Source: Triatoma infestans (taxonomy: Eukaryota > Arthropoda > Insecta > Hemiptera > Reduviidae). From it: a DNA stretch of 64,000 nt. Each line of letters begins with the position of its first letter. Position 1 is the first letter of the stretch. Below, one piece after another: positions 22,441-32,500 of this stretch. The translations under genes and the position numbers were made by a program. Under the pieces are notes generated by a model. That model ran no database searches, was not told where the DNA came from, and saw nothing but the letters and a program-made list of their open reading frames with translations. The stretch lies in the NCBI GenBank assembly GCA_011037195.1, contig JAAEAF010000103.1:420930-484929 (forward strand), given 5' to 3'.

Positions 22441-23742
22441 TACTATTACTACCTTCGTAATAAACTAGATCACTTAACCCTTAACAAATCCAGAACTAAA
22501 CGTGGACTCATTAACGGCCTAGGTAAAGCCATATCTTGGCTAACAGGAAATATGGACAGCGACGACAAGGAACGGTACGACAAAGTTATAAACACAATCG
22601 AGCGTAACAGTTACCACCTCGAGAATAACCTAAAAAATCAGATGGCGGTAAACAAAAAGGTAATCGAAGAGTTCAATCATGACATTCAGATTATACGCAA
22701 CAACAATGAAAAAATGCAAAACTTTTTCTCCACTCCGATAGTGACCCAAATTGAATTAAACCAACAGTTCAACTCCATTTTCTTTAATCTGGCCCTTATG
22801 GCGAGCAAAATTGACGACATGGAAAACTCTCTAGAATTCTGTAGATTAAACACTATCCATTCTAGCATCTTTCTTCTCAAAGATCTTGAGTCGCTACAAA
22901 GATCTCATAATGTAACATTCATAACCCCTGACATAGAAGCACTTTGGCAATTAAGCAAGGTACACTGCTCAATAAAAAATTGGAACATCTACTACTTTAT
23001 TAGCGTTCCCCTAAAAACCTCTCCTCTTGAGACATATTTCCTTCTGCCCTATCCTATAGAGAAAGACAACCACCTCCTGACAATTCATGTCCATCCACCT
23101 TTGATCCTAAAAATCCAAGATGAGTTATTTACAGCCACCTGTGAAGAAATCAACAGTGCTACGTACTGCCACAACAGAACCAGCATCCAAAACGACTGTA
23201 TTCGCCAAATCATCACAAACATTAACCTTTTAGCATGCAAGACTGTGTACACATCCAGCGCAACGTTTATCAAATACATCCCTTTTGTGGAACACTTTTT
23301 AACTTTCAGGACCAATAGGATCGTAATAAACAAGGACAACCATAATGACACTATATTCTTGACCCACACTAGCCTTATAAAATTAAACAAAGACGAAACT
23401 CTACTAGATAGCAAAGCCATACCTATATACAAAGATTCCAAAAGCATAGCAACAACTACGCAAGTGTTCTCACATACCAACATGAATATATCTTTTGAGG
23501 ATCTCCACAGAATCAATCTAAAAATGGACCCGCTGGAACTACTAGAGGACATACCCAGTGACTCGTCCCATATCTACTATTATGTTATAATTACAATAGT
23601 ACTGTTGCTCCTCTTGTATGTTTGCTATGTCCTTAGAAAGAAGGCAAATCCGGGCGCAATGGAAGGAGACCAAACATCACCTACACCTCGACATGTCTAC
23701 CCTGGACTTCCGTGCCAATTGTCGCAGGAGCTCCAAACTTGA
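22150..23742 (+). pseudogene. env: errantivirus env (baculovirus F-like), frame-broken
   Basis: The C-terminal two-thirds is one open frame from 22384 to TGA 23740-23742. It contains a basic furin-type cleavage site RTKR (22492-22503) followed by a GLINGLG fusion-peptide-like start, long helical regions, several Cys residues, and a membrane span near 23571-23630 with a short cytoplasmic tail. This is the layout of errantivirus Env, which is related to baculovirus F proteins. The N-terminal receptor-binding part lies in a different frame fused to the end of pol, with a frame break between 22384 and 22468. The ORF ends on the polypurine tract. Confidence 0.85.
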
Positions 23743-23751
23743 GGAGGGAGG
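23741..23751 (+). promoter_or_regulatory. polypurine tract
   Basis: GAGGAGGGAGG lies directly against the 3' LTR and overlaps the env stop codon. It serves as plus-strand primer in LTR elements. Confidence 0.85.
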
Positions 23752-23993
23752 AGTTATGACACTATCTCCAGGAGAACTACCATTGCTACGTCAGCAGGAG
23801 CTGACAGCATATAAATACTCCCACCGGCCAGCAGGCAGACAGTTCCAAGCTCACCACCATACAGTACAGTTCTAAATTGTCTATAGTTTACTCAGTGTTA
23901 ACCAGTATATTAAATTGTTGTAATCATTAGTGTATTGTATTATTAAATAAATATCTTTTTAAAAAGTCAACTCCGGGTTCTTGAAACATAACT
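23752..23993 (+). repeat. errantivirus 3' LTR
   Basis: This is 242 bp, nearly identical to the 5' LTR, with the same termini. The TGGA duplication follows at 23994-23997. Confidence 0.93.
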
Positions 23994-23997
23994 TGGA

Positions 23998-24962
23998 TTT
24001 TGACCGAAATCTTCCTCTCTGATAAACGGTGGTTGTATTACAAAATATATACATTTGAAGTAAACGTTAGTTATTAAGTCTTAGAATTCGACCTGGAGTT
24101 GTTTCGGGTTTAGCGTCGGGCTATTTTCTGTCCGAGTCGGTAGTCTTTTCCATTTTCTGTCGTTCATAAGACGCTTAGAAATCTGACTGCTGCCTTGTCT
24201 ATGAATTTTTAATTTCTAGCTCTCTGTGGATTTGTTCGTTTCGTGTAAACCACCGGAATCACAAGGTGGTACGCAGTATTTAATTTCGGATTCATTGCAG
24301 TCTTAATAGCCACCAACGGAGAAGATGTATGTCGGTAAAGATTTGAATAATATAAATAAAGAAATCTGGAGCATTGAGTTTTCAGTGGCGTCCGTTTCGT
24401 TAATTAAGGGATAGAGGTGTCTAGGAGTTTGTTAGGCCTGCCTTAATTTTTGTGTAATGTGTGCAGTCGTAGTCTTGTGCCGAGTTGTAAACCAAGATAT
24501 GTGATTTTATTTCACTTATAAAAGATTTGAGTATCTCAACATTAAATATAAAAAAGAAAGTTCTGCCCTACGAGTAAATTGAAAATTCCTGACGTGAAAG
24601 ATCTAAATCGAAATTTTTATCAATAATTACTTAAGATTGTCAACGTGACAAAATTTAATTCTTTAAAAAAAAAATACATAATATACTATCCAAGGTATAA
24701 TTTCAAATACGAAATTTTAGATAGCAATGATGCAACCTACTGCCTATTAATTTATTTTTGAACACCTTTATCGTAAAATAGTCTGGAGGTTATAAGATGG
24801 TTATAGCGGTTTGTTCTACCAATTACCAAAGCTAAAATCGTCCGAAGTTTCTTCATCGGTTTAGTTAATGTATTTCAGATCATTTCTTTTTTAAATTTTA
24901 AGATTAGATACAGTTAATATAAAAGCAGAGTTGTTCAGGGAATCACGTGTCATCAAGCAAAT
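23998..24962 (+). other. SDHAF2 upstream region
   Basis: The first 60 bases belong to the split dispersed repeat. The remainder is AT-rich with no open frame. 'ttgttcag' at 24931-24938 is a possible 3' splice site for a 5'-UTR intron of SDHAF2. No TATA element stands out. Confidence 0.4.
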
Positions 24963-25373
24963 ATGAATTTATTGAAGATATGGCCAAGGAATCTATGTTT
25001 AAGTATAAAATTATTTAATGACTTTGTACCTCCAACTGAATATGACTTGCTTCCAAAATATCGAGAAGAGGAATCAATAGATATCAAGCGTGCAAGGCTT
25101 TTGTATCAATCTAGGAAACGGGGAATTTTAGAAAATTGTTTACTACTTGGGACATTCGCTGCCGATCACCTTAATGATTTGGATCCCAAATTGTTGCAGC
25201 AGTATGATGAAATTATTAACCTTCCTACAGAATGGGAACTTTATTATTGGGTGATGGGAACAAGAACTGTTCCACAAAGATTTGATAATGATATCATGGC
25301 CTTGTTGAAACTTCATATCAAGAAAAATGAAAAAAGATTGCGATCGAGTCAGCCTGATTTAGTTGAGCCTTAA
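24963..25373 (+). CDS. SDHAF2: succinate dehydrogenase assembly factor 2
   Basis: A single uninterrupted exon encodes 136 residues. SDHAF2 (yeast Sdh5) binds the flavoprotein subunit SDHA in the mitochondrial matrix and promotes covalent FAD attachment. The N-terminal 20 residues (MNLLKIWPRNLCLSIKLF) are basic and hydrophobic with no acids, as in a mitochondrial targeting signal. The family core follows: RARLLYQSRKRGILENCLLL (about residues 41-60), then the loop ending in DEIINLPTEWELYYWV. An in-frame TAA at 24915 with no ATG after it fixes 24963 as the first start. No intron and no frame break are seen. Length is slightly under the usual 150-170 residues. The absence of introns could mean a retrocopy, though many genes of this family are compact. 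Confidence 0.9.
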   Translation: MNLLKIWPRNLCLSIKLFNDFVPPTEYDLLPKYREEESIDIKRARLLYQSRKRGILENCLLLGTFAADHLNDLDPKLLQQYDEIINLPTEWELYYWVMGTRTVPQRFDNDIMALLKLHIKKNEKRLRSSQPDLVEP

Positions 25374-26189
25374 ATTAGTGTTATATAGTGGTAGTAGTAT
25401 AAACAGTAGATAACAATGTGGATTATTTTCTATGTAATTAGTATTATTACATTGCTCTGTTCTTTTTTTGTGTAAAACAATGAATTTCTTTTTTAGAAAC
25501 TTCAGGCATTTTGTAAATTAAGAATGCAAAACAAAGGTAATTGTGAGTTTATAGAAGTATGGCTTACACCCTGCCTACAACCCTACCAATAGATATTTAT
25601 AAATATTCATTTCAACATTTTCAAGCTACTTTTTTTTTTAAAGTTTATTACCATTATTCTTTTTTTTTTTTTTAATAATTTTTTGGCTCAAAAAGAGCGT
25701 TCACTTTCCAAAATAACGTGTTTTCATTTTAATGTGAGATTGCATCCATGTTCCAGAGTTAATTCAGGTTCAGTAAGTATTTAATATAAGTGGAATACAC
25801 CTAAGTAGTTATGGAAAAGGGTTGAGAAGTTATCAACCCCTTTGTCCCATACAACTCACAATTACCAAAACAGTGTAATTCGTTTTTATGTGACTAGTGT
25901 TCTCTTTTAATCCTATGGTTGTTAAAGCGTGAATGTAACACTGTTACATATGCTCAGCGGATATACTTCGAAAATTAGAAAAGCAAGACGTAGCTTCATT
26001 ATAAATTTTCTAAATAGTTTCACTAACTTTATCCTCAACACTGCAAGGTAGAAGAGGAAGAGAATAGGGTAAGATTCACTAAATTTGATAGAAATCTTAA
26101 AACTCTTGTCACCAAAAATATTGTAGAGAGGAGCAAAAGTTTTTTTTGTTTTTTTTTTTTTTAAGGCGTCTCAACATCTGTGGTTATTT

Positions 26190-26345
26190 GCTCCCGGAGC
26201 CTTCTCAGTGCACTGCCGGCCTCCGGACAGTGTTCTCCCGTTGCAGACAACACTGTCCATCACCGGGCAGTGAGCTGTAGGACTACAGATTCTCATAGGA
26301 GATGCAGAAACACAGATTTTCCTTTAAACAAAAATAGAATTTTTC
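26190..26345 (-). repeat. SINE copy, body only
   Basis: It is the reverse complement of the body in the 9776 and 33221 copies ('ccttctcagtgcactgccgg', 'gaca acactgtccatcaccgg'). The tRNA-like head is not clear. Confidence 0.65.
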
Positions 26346-28154
26346 CAAGACGATTTTGTTGCGGACCTCAATTTTTCTTTCTCATCTGCCACTGAAAGAT
26401 AGTATAGGAAACATGTGAAAAACTATACATTTATTTATTAATAAATCTAATTTGAAAACTTGTTTTGTTGATCCTTGATAGCTGACATTATGAATTAGTT
26501 GGGTGAGGATCAGTCCAAGAGAAAACAAATTTAATAATTTCGACAGTTTCCTATCTTTTCCAAGGCTCTAATGTTGTGAAAGATATAGATAAACATTGTG
26601 TGAAACAGATAAACTTTAAACATATTACAATACATAAAAATAGAAGTTTTTGTTGCTTGTGTTAACTCATTTACAAAACTTGAGAGCCTTGAAAAAGTCA
26701 GGAAACTCTATCGAAACATGGCATAATTGAATATTCTTTCCTAGACCGTTCCTATCTAAATTTGTTCATAACATATCTTTAGTTACAAAAGTATATTGCA
26801 GATAGAGGTTTGTAACCATTAGTTATATTCTGGAGGATGAAGAATTAGTTATATTCTGATCTTCAGAATATTCTCTAATGTTGAGTTCATAACTATACAA
26901 TTATTCTATATTTGAAAAATATAATTTTTTGAATTATATCTATTGCATTCTTGTATGCCCACAAATTCTGCAAGCGTAGCGGATTTTTTTAAATGAATAA
27001 CTTTTGTGTATATATATATATAGAAACGTTTAGTCTCCAAGCAAGTTACTGCCTGGACGTGTATTTCTTAGTATCAAAAAATCAATTTTCCAACGTGGCG
27101 ATTTACTGTGAAGAAGCATCTTCAAGCAAAGAAAACTAGTGGCTGGGTTAAGGTCAGGCTTTCTCCAAAAAGGTGCCTAAGTGCAAAAAATTTGTCAGGC
27201 CCGAAAACAAAAACTTGATTTGAGATATTCTTCTTTATTTGAATTTGCCCCATAATTTTTTAAGACACGTGATATATTTTATATACCCACCTTTTAAATA
27301 AAAATCAGCAAATTATTTTTTTTACATTTTATAATATGTAATTACAATTAAATAAATAACAAACAAAGCAGCAATAGCAATAAGGTTTAAATGTACCGTA
27401 ATTATAACAACAATAGTTATATCAAACAAATATAATAGAAGCCATTTATTGCTCTTAATGTACAATTACATAAATTGATAGATTCGTTTTCAAAAATAAC
27501 AATTCAGCAAATACCAAACAAAACATAAATGAAAAAAGGGGATGAATATCTTAAATAATCGCAAATATAGCAATTTTGAGATGTCAATAAAAATGATTGT
27601 TTATATTTTAATTAAGTGATATTTATATTGATTTAGTATTAACATAGAGCGTTCAGCCTATTTTTCGACGTAGTTAGATCTTTCTTCAGTGTATGGCCCT
27701 AAGTTTAAATTTGGGAACTTTGATGGGTAAAAGTGATAAGTATGAATAGAGAATATAACATCTTTTGTGGATTTTTTTAAGAACTGTTAGCATTTATCGT
27801 TTCATCATGACTGCTCAATTTAAAAAAAAAAATTAATTTTTTTTTTTTATCGTATATATTTATTAATCACATTATAACGTGCAATCTGGCATCTTGGACC
27901 AATGAAATTTATGCAAAATATCAACTGCTACACTATTCTCAACCCAAAGTTGGCCTACAGCAAAGTTCTTGCCAGCATTTGATCCCTAAAAGCCCAATAA
28001 ATTCTGAATAAGAATGGGTAGGAAAGTGAAGGAGGATTAATCTTACTAAAAATAATAATGATGGCAAATAGTCACTCGATTTACTCTTATTGCAATTAAT
28101 ACAATTGAATTGTTTTCTAATTTGCTATTTTTACACTATTTGCCCTATTATTAT

Positions 28155-28430
28155 TACCAGCTATGGGTGGGCTATACCCCGGCACCGAAGCCAACAAAGG
28201 CTTATTGTGCCATAACCGATAATTTCTAGTAGGTGACCCCCTCCCTTCCTAAGGAGTTTAAGGTCTTTTACCTCTAGACCATTTTGCGTTACTATCTCCT
28301 CGGGTCGCAGCGTACCAAAGGTTTCGTATCGCAATCAAAGAGCAGGTGGGGGACCGTTTCTTCCTCCTCCTGACACAGTCTGCACAAAGGTTCTGAGCTT
28401 ATCAAGTTCAAATTGCCCAACAAAACTATA
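28155..28430 (-). mobile_element. 5'-truncated LINE 3' end
   Basis: On the minus strand, 28388-28332 reads CRLCQEEEETVPHLLFDC, a C-terminal CCHC zinc motif that ends the RT protein of many LINE families. A GC-rich 3' UTR of about 150 bases follows. No RT survives upstream, as expected for 5' truncation at target-primed insertion. The patch is clearly more GC-rich than its surroundings. The clade is uncertain. Confidence 0.65.
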
Positions 28431-28499
28431 GTAATAGTGAGGATGCGTGTGTACGTATTAGATAGTAATATTGTAATCCAATAAAAGTGCTTAGGTCAA

Positions 28500-28960
28500 A
28501 CCTAAATAACAATTGAAATCTTTGTCACATATTCCCCGGAAAGCAATTATTCTGGAAAATATTTTAAATAAAATTGATGGTTTTTATTTTTGCGTAGCTA
28601 ACATTCCAAATTAAAGGAATTCGTTGAAGCGGTTTGCGGAATTCGCCGAGAAAATTCCAAAGCTGTTCTTTAAAGTTGCACTTCCGGTTATGGATTTTCT
28701 TTAATGCTTTTAATAATGTAGGTTATATTATAAAGATGAAAGAACCATGCATTATATATACTCATGTAGCAATAAGAGGATAGCTTAACGTAGCAGAACC
28801 CCCAAAAACCAATTTTCCTTGCAAAATATTTTAAATAAAAGTGATAGGCCATATGAAAAACTGTTCAATAAGTAGTTCGGCTGATGGATTTTGACCGAAA
28901 CCTTCATGTCAGTTGCAGTGATGGTTCTAAGATGGAATATAAATTTTGGGCTACTTTATG
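28500..28960 (-). repeat. dispersed AT-rich repeat family, copy
   Basis: It carries reverse-orientation modules of the 5640-6580 family, including 'gttgcacttccggttatgg' and 'tggattttgaccgaaacc'. Its structure shows what the 16130 copy looked like before the errantivirus insertion. Confidence 0.6.
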
Positions 28961-29598
28961 TTTTTGAGATTGTTCACATAGACACTCACTTCTAGTCAAC
29001 GCACAGCAAAAAAAAAACTTTTTTTCTTACGGGACAGTGCAGTTGAAAATTTCCAAATAAAATTATCTTTTGTTACTTAGGGACATAAAACATGGCTGGT
29101 ACCTATGATTCAGATTTCTCCTTAGAAAAAAAAAAAATTGTTAACAACGAAGGGAAATAATGACTCATGCACTTCTCAATGTAGAGCCAAACTCAGCTAT
29201 TTAATATCCACAGACTGGAACGTTGTTCTTCAGTGGATCTCTACTCATTGTGGGAGCTGAAGAAATGGTGAAAGAAGGATCAAAAAGGAACAGCCAGACA
29301 TCACACAGAATATAGTGCTATAAAAAGTCAGTTGTGGCAAAACTAACGACGTGGACTAGAATCAAGCTTATGCTTGATTAGTTGGTATCTTATGGACTAT
29401 AGACTAAAAATTCGGCCTTTTTAATAACCATGAATAAGACAAGTTATTTTCGAAATTTTCTACTATAAGAAATCCAATATTACAAGATATTTAATGAATA
29501 TGTCAATGTTTCTTGCCTCATATAAGTGGCATCTTAATTCCGTTTACAACTTCAGTCGATAATGCTACTATCATAAGAATTCTTACCTAACCAGTAAT

Positions 29599-32500
29599 TT
29601 ATTGCAAAACTAATGTTTCGGTTCCTTTAGTTCTCTTAATAACACCATCTTTCTTTCGCTGTTCTTCCAAGCACTTTTGCTTACATTCCAATAACCTAAA
29701 AAAGAATAATTAACAAACAGAAATAGTATTTATCCTCTGGAAGGAGTATTAGATACTGATACATAGATATTAAAAAACTGACATATAATATATTCGATTT
29801 AATTCTTCTCTCTCTATATATATTTATATCAATGATAAACTACTAAAAAATAGAAGGGAGGCAAGGATGCTTTTGTGGAAGTTTTTGTCAATGTTATTAT
29901 TATTTATCAATATGATTAGTATGTCATACCACGAAAGCAAGTTTACTTAATAAAGAGAAATATACTTCTAATGATGACATACTGAAATATAATTTAACTG
30001 CATTTGGATACATACATAAATAATATATGGATATGGATATATATGGATACATGTTCATAATTTGTGGGAGTTTGTTAGTTGCATTTATTCTTTTTTTTCT
30101 GAGGGTTCTGTACTGCGACCATTTTGTTTGGTCTATTGTACCCCTTCTTTATAAGTTACTTGGTATTGAAACTCAACGATGTATTAATTGTAATGTTCAA
30201 TAAACAAGCCAACGAAAAGGGCACACATCCTAACGAAAAGTATGGCAAAACCGAAGTTTCGATCTAACAGACCTACACCACAATAATAAAATAAATAGAG
30301 TGTAATAATTTTGACAATATAGTCATCAGTTTTAAATAGTAACTTTTTTTTTATTGTTATCTAATAAAGATCATAAAAGATTTTATGGATTACTTTGGAT
30401 TGAAATTGGTTCCTTGTTCAGACCTAATATCTAAGCCATAGACGTTTAATGTAAGAAAAGTTCATCATAAATCTGGCAACAATATTCATACTGATACCAA
30501 ATTGTAAACAATAATTTTCCTACTAACATTTCTAAATTGTACCACAGATCACGTTGCTTCGATCTTTTTTCTTGGATTTCTTTCACAACTTGTTGTTCCT
30601 TCTTTAAAGCACTATTCATTTTTTCTTCCTCATTAATTTTCTGTGTAAGTTTTGATCTATCGAAAAAATAATAATGTACTGTTTAGTAAAGCTAAAACTG
30701 ATAGCCACTTCTTCCCTTATTCCTATAACACCTTTTTGTTCATTCTTCTTACTTTAGAGAAGACTTTTCCACTGAAACGGAACCTTCTTCCTCCACCTTT
30801 TTTAATAATGTAGAAAGTATATCGGTACGTGCTTTTAATAACGCAATTTGTGACTGGTCTGATTGCTCCTCTTTAGTTAACTCTTTCACTTCCTATATAA
30901 TAAATGAAATTAATCTCTTGAAACCAAAATTAATTTTCTTGAAACTAAAAAAGCAATCTAATAAAATATTATATAATAAAATTAAATATCTTAACGAAAG
31001 TATCAACAATATGTGCAAAAAATCAATGAGGAATAAATTGAGCAGAAATTTATGTTGAAATTTTAAGTGAACAATTTTATAGCCTACTTGTTCCAGTCTC
31101 GTAACTGTTGCACTAAGTGTGGCAGTCTTTGAATCGTACATTTTTTTTTTTTCCTTATAAACTTCCAAAAGTTCATCATGGGTTTCTTTAGCTTTCCTCA
31201 GTTCTAAAATTTAATTAGTAACTTATTTTAATAAATTAAAAATTTGTAGTAGTTTTATGCTCTATTAAAGGAGAAAAATGACAAGACATTCATGTCAAAT
31301 TGATTTTTAAAGCAAGAAATATGTATTTAAAAAAAACAAATCTAATTAAATTTATTACATACCTTCAAGTTTAGGTGCGATTCTTGCTTTTTCTGCTGCG
31401 ATTTTATTGTTTAAATTAATTATTTGTTGTTGCAATTCTTCCTTTGGAATCCCTTCCAAATTTATTTCATAATCCACATTTTCATTCTACGTATTTGTAA
31501 AAAGATAAAACAAAATTCTTATTACAGATTAATAATCATGACTTAAAAAATTACGCAATCCAAAAGCGGATGACTCATATGCTATTATTATATTAACATA
31601 TCCATGTTCTTCCTAACTTTTTTCTCATTTGGAGCAGCTCAAAAGAGTATATCTTGAGGATTAGATGAGCCAATTCAGGGCTACTTTAAATGCTGCGTTA
31701 TATCAGCTTAAGGGCATGGAGATCCTTATATACTACTTCTTGTCTACTATTGTCTCCTAAAGTATTTGATGTGTGATTTTCTTGAATTTAAGAGTTTCCA
31801 GGTCAAATTAGCTATCCTAAATATACAGGTCATCTCATGCTTGTTATCATATTCTCAGTTCATCACATTTACACTACATGCAAGTATAAACATGTAAAGC
31901 ACCCGCAACAGAGCTCTAGTTGCAGTCGTTTTTTTTTTGTCACAATGGTAGTAGGTAAGGCAGAGAAACAAAAATTTTTAATACGATAATTATTATTAAA
32001 TTGAAACCTAGTTAATTATTTAATTATAGGTGGTAATAGACTACCAATTACTTCTTCAGGTCTTTCAGATATCCCAAGCTGATAATGTACACTGATACCT
32101 GACATTCTAAAATAACATGCAAAGAACTTTCGGAGGAGGTTGATGTGTGTGTTGCGGCCGTGCCAAGTCCTTTGGCCGTCCCTGCTCACTTGCTTTTGCT
32201 GGAGCAAGTTTTTACATTCAAACTTCTTAAATTAGATTAAAAAAAAAAAAAAAATTAATAACAACTCTTTAAAGTACTATTAAATCAGATTATTTAATCA
32301 TTATTCTTGGTGTTCGACTGGGCCACACCTAGAACCCTAAAGCAGTAACTAGTCCATCCCCCTAAGAGTAAGTAAGTAATAACTTAATCAGAAACTACAT
32401 GCTTAGAAACCAAAATCCTTTTTTTTCTTAATAATTTATCACTCAAATAAGCACTTACTACTGTTAGTGTTTGCTGCATTTGTTTAAGAATATCTATTGT

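Larger units (their letters stand above)
16582..23993 (+). mobile_element. errantivirus (gypsy-group LTR retrotransposon with env), defective
   Basis: The element has 242-bp LTRs (16582-16823 and 23752-23993), termini AGTTAT and ATAACT as in the gypsy/errantivirus group, and a 4-bp target duplication TGGA (16578-16581 and 23994-23997). A primer-binding site and polypurine tract are present. Between them lie gag, pol (PR, RT, RNase H, integrase) and env in the usual order. Several frame breaks and stops occur in gag and pol and an env frame break is present, so this copy cannot encode its own proteins. Insect errantiviruses are germline retroelements and some encode functional envelope proteins. 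It lies about 1 kb upstream of SDHAF2. Confidence 0.93.
25374..29598. other. intergenic between SDHAF2 and IFT81 3' ends
   Basis: Convergent gene ends flank this stretch. It is AT-rich, with homopolymer runs near 25640 and 26150, a SINE copy (26190), a LINE tail (28155) and a dispersed repeat copy (28500). The rest (about 26400-28150) shows no codon structure, RNA gene or domain I can recognise. Confidence 0.5.

Noticed and set aside
23085..23552. 155-codon minus-strand ORF over env
   Set aside because: The plus-strand env frame carries a furin site and membrane span, so the antisense frame is incidental.
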